Origin: Chryseotalea sanaruensis
GTDB lineage: Bacteria > Bacteroidota > Bacteroidia > Cytophagales > Cyclobacteriaceae
Length of the DNA: 64,000 bases
Reading direction: 5' to 3'
Assembly: GCF_003990915.1 (NCBI RefSeq)
Contig: NZ_BHXQ01000002.1
Span: forward strand, 372,001-436,000
Numbering within the stretch: the stretch's first letter is position 1; each line of letters starts with the position of its first letter. The notes under the pieces are model-generated. The model saw only the letters and a list, made by a program, of their open reading frames with translations. It searched no databases and had not been told where the DNA came from. Made by a program: the position numbers and the translations under genes. This document shows positions 8,134 through 16,706 of this stretch, piece after piece.

Positions 8134-9841
8134 ATTATCGCGTACTGATCCGCGCACAAGCGGAAGCGATGCAGGCCGCAGATCTTCTAAAGGCACAAGT
8201 AAAAAAAGCGCTTCAAGAAGTTCTTCTAACTCCCGTAGTGAGAGAACATCTGCCCCGCGCAAAGTTTCAGATAAACCTAGCGACAAAAGACGTTCTTCCC
8301 GTTCAGGAGAAGAAAGTCGTGAAGAAAGACCCAGAAGAGGTTCTTCTACCAGAAGTGCACCACGCGCTGAAGGAAGAGGTGAAAGATCTTTCGATAAAAA
8401 AAGAACAGGTGGAAGACCTGAACGTGGAGGTAGCAGACCTTTTAATGCAGATGCAAAACCAAGAAGAGGTTTTCCTGAAGGCTTTAAACGAGATGATGAT
8501 GAAAGACCCAGACGTACATCAAGACCAGATGGCGAACGTCCCTCTTTTCGTCAACGTAGCGATTCCCCTGAAAAACCATTTAGAGGCAAAACCGATAATC
8601 CCTTTCCCCGCAAACGCGAATTCGATAAAGACGAAAATCCTGAAAGGAGAAGTAGTGCTGGCAGAAGTAGACGTGATGATAGTGAAAGACCTGCTCGAAG
8701 AACTTTTTCAAAAGATGAAACTGCTGGTCGCTCCGACAATCCTTTTACGCGTAAACGTAATGCCGATGAGACAGAGCGTCCTGTAAGAAGGGATGAGGAT
8801 AGTAGCGATAGAAGCAGTGATGAAGAGAGACCTGCTCGTAGAACTTTTTCGAGAGAAGAGCCTACAGGAAGATCAGATAATCCATTTACGCGCAAGCGAA
8901 GAGCGGAGGAAGATGAGAGACCTGCAAGAAGAGATGATGATTCAAGGGACAGTCGCGATAGAGATGACACTGAAAGAAAACCTTTCGGTAAAAGGAAGCC
9001 TTTTGAGAGTCGTGAGGTAAAAAATGAACGTGGTGAAAGAAGACCACGCAAATCTTTTACAGAAGGAAAAACAATTTCATCCAGAGGTTTCAAGGACAGA
9101 GGAGATGCTGTTGAAGAAAAGCCTGAGAAAATGCGCTTGAATCGTTACATCGCCAACAGTGGTGTAAGTTCACGCAGAGAAGCTGATGAAATTATTAAAA
9201 TGGGTTTGGTTACCGTTAATGGTAAAACCATAACAGAAATGGGTTATCAGGTTCAGCCTGGTGATGTTGTTAAGCATGAAGGCAAAATGCTTCGTGCCGA
9301 AAAGCATGTTTATGTTTTAATGAATAAACCCAAGGGCTATCTAACTACCACTCGCGATCCTGATGATCGTATGACAGTAATGCAGTTAGTGGCTTCTCAT
9401 ATAAAGGAAAGAATTTATCCGGTAGGCAGATTAGACAGGAACACCACGGGCCTTCTACTTTTAACCAATGATGGCGCATTAGCCGAACAGCTTTCACATC
9501 CTTCTTATAATGTAAAGAAGATTTACAAAGTAGAACTTGACAGACCTTTGGCAAGACAAGATTTTGAAAAGATCGGACAAGGTGTACAGTTGGAAGAGGG
9601 TCGTGCTATGGTCGATGACATCGCGATGGTATCAGACGATGGCAAAACCGTTGGTCTTGAAATTCATATTGGATGGAACAGAGTAGTTCGCAGAATTTTT
9701 GAATCTCTTGAATACCAGGTGATGAAACTCGATAGAACAATTTATGCAGGTCTCGATAAAAAAGATTTGCCAAGAGGTAATTGGAGACATTTGAGAGAAG
9801 AGGAAGTTATTCGCCTTAAACATCTTAAGAAAGGTACCTGA
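8120..9841 (+). CDS. RsuA/RluB-family pseudouridine synthase with a 330-residue charged repeat tail
   Basis: 573 residues. The C-terminal 235 residues are a normal RluB/RsuA enzyme: an S4 RNA-binding domain from residue 338 (MRLNRYIANSGVSSRREAD), then NKPKGYLTTTRD and the catalytic motif GRLDRNTTGLLLLTNDG with Asp439. It would convert uridine to pseudouridine in 23S (RluB-like) rRNA. Residues 1 to about 335 are Arg/Ser/Asp/Glu-rich, disordered and partly repetitive, with three copies of a [ST]DNPF[PT]RKR motif. Long basic tails occur in Bacteroidota homologues, but this one exceeds the enzyme in length. It overlaps scpB by 14 bases, the scpB-rluB order found in many bacteria, and is followed by a terminator. 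Confidence 0.9.
   Translation: MAKRKLSRTDPRTSGSDAGRRSSKGTSKKSASRSSSNSRSERTSAPRKVSDKPSDKRRSSRSGEESREERPRRGSSTRSAPRAEGRGERSFDKKRTGGRPERGGSRPFNADAKPRRGFPEGFKRDDDERPRRTSRPDGERPSFRQRSDSPEKPFRGKTDNPFPRKREFDKDENPERRSSAGRSRRDDSERPARRTFSKDETAGRSDNPFTRKRNADETERPVRRDEDSSDRSSDEERPARRTFSREEPTGRSDNPFTRKRRAEEDERPARRDDDSRDSRDRDDTERKPFGKRKPFESREVKNERGERRPRKSFTEGKTISSRGFKDRGDAVEEKPEKMRLNRYIANSGVSSRREADEIIKMGLVTVNGKTITEMGYQVQPGDVVKHEGKMLRAEKHVYVLMNKPKGYLTTTRDPDDRMTVMQLVASHIKERIYPVGRLDRNTTGLLLLTNDGALAEQLSHPSYNVKKIYKVELDRPLARQDFEKIGQGVQLEEGRAMVDDIAMVSDDGKTVGLEIHIGWNRVVRRIFESLEYQVMKLDRTIYAGLDKKDLPRGNWRHLREEEVIRLKHLKKGT
8591..8970 (+). repeat. In-frame repeats encoding the Arg/Asp-rich tail
   Basis: Two adjacent 47-48-residue units begin ERPARRTFS at 8684 and 8825. 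Each contains GRSDNPFTRKR followed by ERP(V/A)RRD. A third, shorter TDNPFPRKR copy starts near 8591. The DNA is less conserved than the protein, which suggests old duplications kept for composition. Confidence 0.8.
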
Positions 9842-9861
9842 GATGTGGTATAAAAGTTAAA

Positions 9862-9899
9862 CAAAAAAAGATGGTGCCATTCGGTGTCATCTTTTTTTG
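9862..9899 (+). terminator. Intrinsic terminator after scpB operon
   Basis: An A-tract/GATG arm (9863-9873) pairs with CATC followed by seven T (9888-9898). The inner part is imperfect. It lies about 20 bases after the pseudouridine synthase stop. Confidence 0.8.
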
Positions 9900-9981
9900 T
9901 TTTTATTCACCAATGAAAATACCAAAGTTTAGGTATTGCGCAACGTAGTGTCTACGGGATACATTGCAGAAAATAGTTGGT

Positions 9982-10305
9982 ATGAAATATTTAGTAAAAA
10001 TTCCAAGATTTATTTCTGTCTTAATTCTATTGGTCTCATTGATGGCCAGCACGTGCGAGCCGGATATTCCTGAACCTCCTGTAACTAGTGGAAATGGAGG
10101 AAACGGAGGAGGAGGAAGTGCGGTATGTTCCGGTAGTTACAGAAGTCCTGTTAGCGATGTACAGCTTGATTCATTTTGTGGTACTGCTTATGCTTACCGT
10201 TGCTTAAGTGGTTTACCGTTAAACTCTACTGAAGTTCAAAGTGTCTGCTCCATTTATAATAGTCTTAAAGAACCGGGCACACCCAATTGCCCTTACTGTC
10301 AATAA
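9982..10305 (+). CDS. Small cysteine-rich exported protein, possible lipoprotein
   Basis: 107 residues starting MKYLVKIPRFISVLILLVSL, a signal sequence. A Cys in MASTCEPDIPEPP could be a lipobox cysteine, although Thr at -1 is unusual. A Gly-rich linker (GNGGNGGGGSA) leads to a short domain with seven cysteines ending in NCPYC. I do not recognise the family. The start is taken at 9982 because the upstream in-frame TTG at 9964 only adds residues ahead of the signal. The next gene starts 23 bases after its stop codon. Confidence 0.65.
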   Translation: MKYLVKIPRFISVLILLVSLMASTCEPDIPEPPVTSGNGGNGGGGSAVCSGSYRSPVSDVQLDSFCGTAYAYRCLSGLPLNSTEVQSVCSIYNSLKEPGTPNCPYCQ

Positions 10306-10328
10306 CATTTCAAATAACGGATATGTAT

Positions 10329-11249
10329 ATGAAATCATTCAAAAGGTTATATTTCGTTTCAATATTTTTAATGATCTCTTCTGCAGCGATTGCACAAGAC
10401 TTGATTATTAAAAAAGATGGCTCTGAAATCAGTGCCAAGGTTGTGGAGGTTGAAGATTTAAAAGTAAGGTATAGAAGATTTGATCAGGGTACTACTGGTC
10501 CTATATACTCCCTTGCCAAGGCCGACATTTTTATGATTCGTTATGAAGATGGAACCAAAGATGTTTTTGGTGCGTCTCAAACAGGTATAACAAGTCCTAC
10601 TCAAACACCTGCTCCTGCTAACACAGCAGAGCAGCCAGTAAAGACAGCTCCAGTTCAAACAAATACTACTTCTGTATTAAGTGCGATGCCTCAAAATACT
10701 TATTCACCAGCCAGTAGTAGTGGTGCAACCTCATCGCGCTTTTTTGTCAGCTATGCGCCCGGCACCTTTGCTGATCTCGGTATTAGCATGGGTACTTTAT
10801 CAGACAAGGGAGCGCTTTATTTTACGGGGCGCTTTTCGAGTAATTCTTTTGGTGAAGTTTCCATCTATGAAATGACCGATGCCGATGGGATAGATGATGA
10901 CTTTTGGATCTGGGACTATACAGGCAACTATGAATATAGGCGTGGATCATTCTTAGTTGGTTATATGGCTAATATGGGAGGTAACCTGGATGGCACAAGC
11001 ATTCATGGATACTTTGGTGTTGGCTACGGATATGCCAACTATATGTATGAATATGAACAGATCGGTTCTTCTGGTACTTCTTATGGCTATGAATTGATCA
11101 AATACACCGATGTAAGCAAGTCTTCTGTTGAGGCTGAATTTGGTATGCTGGTTGATTTTAATGGCTTTAACCTTAGCATTGGATATTCAACACTTGCCTT
11201 TTCTGAGGGTATGCTGACTTTTGGCGTTGGGTTGTCTTTTAAGCGCTAA
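10329..11249 (+). CDS. Exported protein with an N-terminal 'DGSEISAKV' domain and a beta-rich C-terminus, unknown function
   Basis: 306 residues from the ATG at 10329 (an ATG at 10323 is equally possible), with signal peptide MKSFKRLYFVSIFLMISS and cleavage near AIAQ. Residues 24-75 (LIIKKDGSEISAKVVEVED...YSLAKADIFMIRYEDG) form a small domain common in Bacteroidota exported proteins. A Thr/Pro/Gln-rich linker follows. The remainder alternates aromatic and Gly residues (YFGVGYGYANYMYEYE, FNLSIGYSTLAF, MLTFGVGLSFKR) and ends in a strand with a C-terminal hydrophobic pattern, as in small outer-membrane barrels. It starts just after the cysteine-rich gene and may be cotranscribed with it. Confidence 0.7.
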   Translation: MKSFKRLYFVSIFLMISSAAIAQDLIIKKDGSEISAKVVEVEDLKVRYRRFDQGTTGPIYSLAKADIFMIRYEDGTKDVFGASQTGITSPTQTPAPANTAEQPVKTAPVQTNTTSVLSAMPQNTYSPASSSGATSSRFFVSYAPGTFADLGISMGTLSDKGALYFTGRFSSNSFGEVSIYEMTDADGIDDDFWIWDYTGNYEYRRGSFLVGYMANMGGNLDGTSIHGYFGVGYGYANYMYEYEQIGSSGTSYGYELIKYTDVSKSSVEAEFGMLVDFNGFNLSIGYSTLAFSEGMLTFGVGLSFKR

Positions 11250-11298
11250 TCGCTGAGAAAAGATTTTCTAGTTAAAGATTGGCTGATGGCCTAAAAGC

Positions 11299-11329
11299 AA
11301 AAAAGGTGTCTTTTCAGACACCTTTTTTT
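11299..11329. terminator. Bidirectional hairpin terminator between an exported-protein gene and tRNA-Phe
   Basis: Arms AAAAAAGGTGTC (11299-11310) and GACACCTTTTTTT (11317-11329) flank a six-base loop, with A and T tracts on both sides. It can therefore end the rightward gene at 11249 and the leftward tRNA transcript. Confidence 0.9.
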
Positions 11330-11330
11330 G

Positions 11331-11403
11331 TGGTGATGGAGGGAATTGAACCCCCGACACAAGGATTTTCAGTCCTTTGCTCTACCAACTGAGCTACATC
11401 ACC
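11331..11403 (-). tRNA. tRNA-Phe (anticodon GAA)
   Basis: The leftward strand folds as a 73-base cloverleaf starting GGTGATGTAGCTCAG, with acceptor arms GGTGATG/CATCACC, D-arm AGCTC..GAGC, an AAGGA/TCCTT anticodon stem with loop CTGAAAA, and a T-arm GGGGGTTCAATTCCCTC. The anticodon GAA (11368-11370) reads Phe codons. The discriminator base is A and CCA is not encoded. Confidence 0.96.
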
Positions 11404-11577
11404 TTAAAACCACCCAAATAACGGGTAGCGGGGCACAAAAGTAGATAAATTTACTTTCCGACCAAAAATGCTATCAGAAATATTCTTCTTTTATCAATCT
11501 CACAAGCTTCTTTCTAAAACTCATTCTAAATTGTTTACAAAATTGGAATTATAACGATTGAAGCTTAACCTCGTGGT

Positions 11578-12882
11578 ATGATTCAGCAAATTGCATTTGT
11601 CATTACACTCGGCATTGCCGCCTTCTTAATCCGTAAGCGTACTTTACGTATTCGCGATAACATTAAGCTTGGTAAACCTAACAACATTAAGGACAGGCCA
11701 TCTGAGCGCCTCCAGAATATGCTGTTGGTAGCTTTTGGCCAGAAAAAAATGTTTAAAAAAGTAATACCTGCTCTACTGCATTTCTTCATCTATGTTGGCT
11801 TTTTGGTAATTAACCTTGAAGTACTCGAATTTGTGGTTGATGGTGTGTTGGGAACGCATCGTGTGTTTGCTCCTTTTCTGGGATCCTTCTATGGCGTTCT
11901 CATGAATGTTTTTGAATTTCTGGCAGTAGCTGTTTTGTTGGCATGTGTGTTTTTCCTGCTCCGAAGAAATGTGATGAGCATCCCTCGGTTTCAGTCTGCT
12001 GAGTTAAATAAGTGGCCCCGCCTTGATGCCAATCTGATTTTGATTACAGAGATTGTTTTAATGACGGCCATCCTTAGCATGAATGCGGCCGACCAGCTTT
12101 TGCAAGGTCGTGATGAGCATTATGTGGCAACCGGAAATTTATTCTTTAGCTCTTTTCTCATTCCACTTTTTGAAAACCTGAGCACTTCTACATTAATTCT
12201 TGTTGAGCGTTTTGCGTGGTGGTTCCATATTATTGGTATTCTTGGCTTTGCTGTTTATGTAACGTACTCCAAACACCTTCATATTTTTCTTGCTTTCCCT
12301 AACACTTATTATGGAAAGTTGGAAGCCAAGGGTCATATCAATAACATGCCTGTGGTTACCAATGAAGTAAAATCAATGTTGGGTATTGGTACTGACGCAC
12401 CGGCCACTCCTGCTGAGCCCGGCCGTTTTGGAGCAAAAGACATAAACGATTTAAGCTGGAATAGTTTAATGGCTGCTTATTCATGTACAGAGTGTGGTCG
12501 TTGCACAGCAGAATGTCCTGCAAATCTTACCGGCAAAAAATTATCGCCTCGTAAAATTATGATGGATACCCGCGACCGGATGGAGGATGTAGGCAACAGT
12601 ATAGCTGTAGGTGGTGCCGGCTTAAATGATGGTAAGTCATTACTTGGCGATTACATTACAAAAGAAGAAATCAATGCTTGCACCAGCTGTAATGCGTGCG
12701 TGGAAGCTTGTCCGGTTCTGATTAATCCATTAGAAATTATTGTAGAGTTGAGACGTTACGTTTCTATGGAGGAATCTGGTGCACCAGCGTCATGGAACAA
12801 CATGTACCAAAACATTGAAACAAATTTTGCTCCGTGGAAATTTTCACCCAGCGACCGATTTAATTGGTCGAAGGAGGGATAG
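11578..12882 (+). CDS. Membrane-anchored 4Fe-4S oxidoreductase subunit (Hdr/GlpC-like)
   Basis: 434 residues. The N-terminal half has about five hydrophobic segments (residues 2-18, 60-85, 100-125, 155-170, 215-240) of the NarI-like/DUF3483 type. The C-terminal half has two 4Fe-4S motifs, CTECGRCTAECPANL and CTSCNACVEACPVLI. With the CCG-domain protein encoded at 13283 it would form a split version of the membrane Fe-S oxidoreductases that pass electrons between a soluble donor and quinone. The donor is unknown; candidates include an electron-transfer flavoprotein. A YegP-like gene lies between the two subunit genes. The ATG at 11578 is the first start after a 174-base gap. Confidence 0.85.
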   Translation: MIQQIAFVITLGIAAFLIRKRTLRIRDNIKLGKPNNIKDRPSERLQNMLLVAFGQKKMFKKVIPALLHFFIYVGFLVINLEVLEFVVDGVLGTHRVFAPFLGSFYGVLMNVFEFLAVAVLLACVFFLLRRNVMSIPRFQSAELNKWPRLDANLILITEIVLMTAILSMNAADQLLQGRDEHYVATGNLFFSSFLIPLFENLSTSTLILVERFAWWFHIIGILGFAVYVTYSKHLHIFLAFPNTYYGKLEAKGHINNMPVVTNEVKSMLGIGTDAPATPAEPGRFGAKDINDLSWNSLMAAYSCTECGRCTAECPANLTGKKLSPRKIMMDTRDRMEDVGNSIAVGGAGLNDGKSLLGDYITKEEINACTSCNACVEACPVLINPLEIIVELRRYVSMEESGAPASWNNMYQNIETNFAPWKFSPSDRFNWSKEG

Positions 12883-12928
12883 TGTGCCTGCGAAAAATTG
12901 AAGTTTGCTAACAACTTACCTATTTACT

Positions 12929-13252
12929 ATGGGGTATTTTGAGATCAAAAAAAGAAGGGATGGCCAGATACTGCTTAATTTGAAATCAAGTAACAGTATG
13001 ACGATACTGACTACCGAAGGTTACAACAGTGCCGAGGACTATGCTGAAAGCATGGAGGCCATAAAAAAAAATGCGATCAATGATGCTTGCTATGTCATTA
13101 AAGAAACAGCAGACCGAAAGTTCTACTTTGATCTTAAGGCAGCCAATGGTAGCGTTATTGGTAAAAGTGGGATTTACATGACTAAAGCTGCAGCGGGCCG
13201 GGGGGTTGATGCTGTAAAAAGAAATGCCCCTGATGCACACTTAAAAGAATGA
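12929..13252 (+). CDS. YegP/DUF1508-family small protein with two repeats
   Basis: 107 residues beginning MGYFEIKKRRDGQILLNLKS. It is the typical tandem arrangement of two DUF1508 repeats: the first (YFEIKKRRDGQILLNLK) carries the SxxY-like NSAEDYAESMEAIKKNA tail, the second (YVIKETADRKFYFDLKAANG) ends MTKAAAGRGVDAVKRNA. The biochemical role is unknown. The upstream in-frame start at 12905 is rejected because the family begins near MGYFE. It sits between the two subunit genes of an Fe-S oxidoreductase, with 46- and 30-base gaps, so it is probably cotranscribed. Confidence 0.85.
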   Translation: MGYFEIKKRRDGQILLNLKSSNSMTILTTEGYNSAEDYAESMEAIKKNAINDACYVIKETADRKFYFDLKAANGSVIGKSGIYMTKAAAGRGVDAVKRNAPDAHLKE

Positions 13253-13282
13253 CCTTGAGTTTAAATTATATTTTCTAAAATT

Positions 13283-14065
13283 ATGAATATACCTGTTGTT
13301 GCCGATTTAGCCGCCAAAGGAGAAAGTCCGGAAGTATTGTTTTGGGTTGGCTGTGCGGGATCGTATGACGATCGCTACAAGCGAGTAACCAAAGCATTTG
13401 TTAAAATCATGAATGCTGTGGGTACAAATTTCGCAGTATTGGGCACCGAAGAAAGTTGCACAGGCGATCCTGCACGAAGAGCCGGAAACGAATTCCTGTT
13501 TCAGATGCAGGCAATGTCGAACATACAGGTACTAAATGGTTACGGCATAAAAAAAATTGTAACTGCTTGTCCGCATTGTTTCAACACTATTAAAAATGAA
13601 TACCCGGAACTTGGCGGAAACTATGAAGTGATTCATCACTCCACTTTTTTGCAACAGTTAATTAACGATGGGAAAATTAAACTGGAAGGTGGTGGTTCAT
13701 TTAAGGGTAAAAAAATTACTTATCACGACTCATGTTATTTAGGCCGCGCTAATAATATTTATGAAGCCCCTCGTCAGGTACTTGAAGCACTTGATGCTGA
13801 TTTGGTTGAAATGAAACGCTGCCGCACTACTGGATTATGCTGTGGAGCAGGTGGAGCACAGATGTTCAAAGATGCTGAAAAAGGTAAAAAAGAAATAAAT
13901 GTTGAGCGTGCTGAAGAGGCATTGTCAACAGGAGCTAAAACCATTGCTGTGGCTTGCCCCTTCTGTATGACTATGATGACAGATGGTGTTAAAAACAAAG
14001 AGAAAGAAGCCGAAGTTTCAGTAAAAGATTTAGCGGAACTGATTGTAGAGGCAAAAGGTTTATAA
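13283..14065 (+). CDS. CCG-domain (Fe-S)-binding oxidoreductase subunit (HdrB/GlpC-like)
   Basis: 260 residues with two cysteine-rich CCG domains: VGCAGSYDDR ... ESCTGDPARRAG ... TACPHCFNTIKNEYP in the first half, and HDSCYLGRANNIYEAPRQ ... TGLCCGAGGAQM ... VACPFCMTMM in the second. This is the active-site half of the HdrD/GlpC/LutA-like family and binds a noncubane or 4Fe-4S cluster. It complements the membrane subunit encoded two genes upstream. The substrate is not evident. Confidence 0.88.
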   Translation: MNIPVVADLAAKGESPEVLFWVGCAGSYDDRYKRVTKAFVKIMNAVGTNFAVLGTEESCTGDPARRAGNEFLFQMQAMSNIQVLNGYGIKKIVTACPHCFNTIKNEYPELGGNYEVIHHSTFLQQLINDGKIKLEGGGSFKGKKITYHDSCYLGRANNIYEAPRQVLEALDADLVEMKRCRTTGLCCGAGGAQMFKDAEKGKKEINVERAEEALSTGAKTIAVACPFCMTMMTDGVKNKEKEAEVSVKDLAELIVEAKGL

Positions 14066-14099
14066 TCTTACGTTGTAAACCAATACACAGCTAATTTTT

Positions 14100-14591
14100 A
14101 TGATTGTACCATTTGACGCTTTACCAGAAACAGCAAGGGTTTGGATATACCAAAGCGACAGGTCCCTACAGCCTGGTGAGTCAGACATAATTAAAAGTCG
14201 AATCTCCGGATTTTTGGAGAAATGGACTGCACACGGCAACACGCTCCACGCTGGGGTTGACATTGTACATGCTCATTTTATTATCATTGGCCTTGACGAA
14301 TCTTTATCTGGTGCAAGTGGTTGTTCAATTGACAGTTTATTCCGCGACCTGAGTGCATTAGGTAAGGAGCTAAACGTTGATTTTTTCAATCGTGAACTCA
14401 TTGCTTTTTTTGTAAATAATAAGGTTAAGTTGATACGAAGAGGAGACCTTAAAACGTTCTTTACTGAGGTAAATGCAGAGGTGTTAACTTTCAATAATCT
14501 TGTGTCTACCAAAGGAGCACTGGAGCAAACCTGGTTGCAGGCTGCTAAATTCGGCTGGCTAAAGCGGTACATGCCCACGGTTACGGTATAA
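14100..14591 (+). CDS. Conserved Bacteroidota protein of unknown function (often mislabelled 'ABC transporter ATPase')
   Basis: 163 residues starting MIVPFDALPETARVWIYQSD. Relatives in Bacteroidota are often named ABC transporter ATPase, but no Walker A, Walker B or ABC signature is present and the protein is too short for an ATPase domain. It has alternating hydrophobic/charged strands and a conserved-looking end (LEQTWLQAAKFGWLKRYM). There is no signal peptide, so it is cytoplasmic. It lies 34 bases after the CCG subunit gene and 44 before the OmpA lipoprotein. It could be an accessory factor for the Fe-S complex, on position alone. Confidence 0.75.
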   Translation: MIVPFDALPETARVWIYQSDRSLQPGESDIIKSRISGFLEKWTAHGNTLHAGVDIVHAHFIIIGLDESLSGASGCSIDSLFRDLSALGKELNVDFFNRELIAFFVNNKVKLIRRGDLKTFFTEVNAEVLTFNNLVSTKGALEQTWLQAAKFGWLKRYMPTVTV

Positions 14592-14635
14592 AAGACTGCC
14601 TGCTTTTTTGTAGTTTTCGAAATTAGTCATAAAAT

Positions 14636-16630
14636 ATGCGTTATCTATCCTTCATTCTTGTACTATTATTGGCGGTGTCATGCAGCGTGGAGAAAAAAGC
14701 TATGAAGGCTTTTAATCGTGGTGAGTACCAGAACGCAATAGGTCTCTACCAAAAAACACTTTCAAAAAACCCAGGTAAAGCAAATTACTTTATTGCAGAA
14801 AGTTACCGTTTGTCGAACCGCATTAAAGAGGCTGAACCATTTTATGCCAATGCCAAGGGGATAGGAATAGATAAGGATACTGTTCAATTTTACTATGCAC
14901 AGTCGTTAAAAGCCAATGGTAAGTACAATGAAGCCCTTACACAATTAAATAGCCTGGCCGAAAATGCTAGCAGCGACAAGCTAAAACGTCTTGCAAACGC
15001 ACAGGTTAGTGGCATTCAGGAATTAGAAACAATTAAACAAAACAAAAGCTACTACCGTGTTAGAAATCTCGATGCACTAAATACCCCTTCAGCAGAATAC
15101 TCTCCAGTATTTCTCAATAATGAACTGTATTTTACTTCAAATCGTGGCTCAGGCAAAATCTATGAAGCTGAGGGCAAACCCTTCTCAAATATTTATAAGG
15201 TTGCCTCGCGAGGAGCCAATGTCGATTTAAATACACTAGCACCCTTACCCTCCTCTATTAACACCGAAGGAATTAATGACGGTTGTGTTACATTTTCTCC
15301 TGATGGAAAAGTAATGGTCTTTGCAAAAGGTAATACCGGTAAGAAAAAAGGTGCTGAAGATGTAGATCTGTATATTGCCCGTTTTAGAAATGGCGAGTGG
15401 ACTGCTGCTCAGCGTATAACAGGTAGCGTAAACACTCCTGGTCATTGGGAGTCAACTCCATCTTTCAGCCCTGACGGCAGAACTTTGTATTTCTCTTCCT
15501 CACGTCCGGGGGGCCAGGGTGGTTTAGATATTTACTCTGCACGTATGGATTCACGCGGTCGCTTTTCTCAGATAAAAAATCTTGGATCTGAAATCAATAC
15601 TCCTGGGGATGAGTATTTTCCTCATATGGCAGAAGATGGTAAACTATACTTTGCTTCTGACGGACATGCTGGCTTTGGTATGCTGGATATTTTTGTAGTT
15701 AACCGTGTTAATGGACGCAACATCATACAAAACCTGGGTGAGCCTGTAAACTCAAATGCTGATGATTTCGGTATGTTTCTTTTTAAACCTGATCGTGGGT
15801 TCTTCACTTCCAATAGAGCAGAAGGAAAGGGAGATGATGATGTTTATACGTTTGTAAATGAAGATCCCAATCTCAAAATCATCAATTACTATTTAGAAGG
15901 CATTGTTTACTCACCTGATAAAGAAGGTAAACTTCAGTTATTACCTAATACCAAAGTTAGTTTGCTCGATAACAAAAGAGAGAGCATGACTGACTACGTA
16001 ACTGGCAATGATGGTAAGTTCTTATTCCGAGTTTATGGTGATGAGGACTATGAATTATTTGGAGAGTTGGATGGCTATTTAACAAAACGTCAACCCTACA
16101 CTACGAAAGGAAAATCCGTTGATCCGGCCACTTTAAAAGAACTCGTTACCAATATTACACTAGACACCATTATGGTGATGGATCGTATTGAGCTCAATAA
16201 AATTTTTGTGCTGGAAAATATCTATTTCGACTTTGCTAAATCCGATATTACACCTACAGCTGCAAAAGAACTAAACAAATTAGTAGAGATCCTTAAGGAT
16301 AATCCTGAGATCAAAATTGAAATGGGCTCGCATACCGATAGTGTAGATACTTATGAGTACAATCTTTTGCTTTCTCAGCGCAGGGCTGAGTCTACAGTTA
16401 AATATTTAGTAAATAATGGTATCTCACAACAAAGACTAACAGCTAAAGGTTATGGTGAAACTACACCTATTGCCCGCAATACCAATCCAGATGGTAGCGA
16501 TAATCCGGTAGGACGTGCCCGCAACCGCAGAACGGAGTTCAAGATCGTTGAAATCGGTGATGTGGTGAGACCTGTAAGTGAGGAGGCTGAATTTGATGAA
16601 GACAAATATTTTAAGGGAGATGGGAATTAA
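14636..16630 (+). CDS. OmpA-family lipoprotein with TPR and PD40 propeller domains
   Basis: 664 residues. The signal ends at a lipobox (LLAVSCS), giving an N-terminal lipid-modified Cys. In order: TPR-like helices (residues about 20-120, GEYQNAIGLYQKTL), a WD40-like PD40 propeller (FSPDGKVMVFAKG, FSPDGRTLYFSSSRPGG, DGKLYFASDGHAGFG), a carboxypeptidase-regulatory-like segment (ADDFGM to KGKSVDP) and a C-terminal OmpA domain (YFDFAKSDITP, GSHTDSVD, NRRTEFKIV) for peptidoglycan binding. This domain order resembles PorE-like proteins of the type IX secretion system, although no other T9SS gene is nearby. A TAGTTTTC element at 14611-14618 may be the -7 box. Confidence 0.9.
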   Translation: MRYLSFILVLLLAVSCSVEKKAMKAFNRGEYQNAIGLYQKTLSKNPGKANYFIAESYRLSNRIKEAEPFYANAKGIGIDKDTVQFYYAQSLKANGKYNEALTQLNSLAENASSDKLKRLANAQVSGIQELETIKQNKSYYRVRNLDALNTPSAEYSPVFLNNELYFTSNRGSGKIYEAEGKPFSNIYKVASRGANVDLNTLAPLPSSINTEGINDGCVTFSPDGKVMVFAKGNTGKKKGAEDVDLYIARFRNGEWTAAQRITGSVNTPGHWESTPSFSPDGRTLYFSSSRPGGQGGLDIYSARMDSRGRFSQIKNLGSEINTPGDEYFPHMAEDGKLYFASDGHAGFGMLDIFVVNRVNGRNIIQNLGEPVNSNADDFGMFLFKPDRGFFTSNRAEGKGDDDVYTFVNEDPNLKIINYYLEGIVYSPDKEGKLQLLPNTKVSLLDNKRESMTDYVTGNDGKFLFRVYGDEDYELFGELDGYLTKRQPYTTKGKSVDPATLKELVTNITLDTIMVMDRIELNKIFVLENIYFDFAKSDITPTAAKELNKLVEILKDNPEIKIEMGSHTDSVDTYEYNLLLSQRRAESTVKYLVNNGISQQRLTAKGYGETTPIARNTNPDGSDNPVGRARNRRTEFKIVEIGDVVRPVSEEAEFDEDKYFKGDGN

Positions 16631-16706
16631 TCGTGTAATACCTTTTAAAAAAATAATCTGATAAATTTCTCTCAAATATTTACCTTCATCGCTTACTTCC
16701 ATAGCG

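Noticed and set aside
8169..8786. 205-codon frame overlapping the pseudouridine synthase tail
   Set aside because: It is a shifted reading of the repetitive basic tail and has no recognisable features.
8551..9093. 180-codon leftward frame rich in Ser and Leu
   Set aside because: It is the antisense of the Arg/Asp-rich tail, and its composition follows from the codons of the real gene.
14636..16630. Type IX secretion locus
   Set aside because: The OmpA/PD40 protein resembles PorE, but no other secretion gene is nearby, so no system is claimed.
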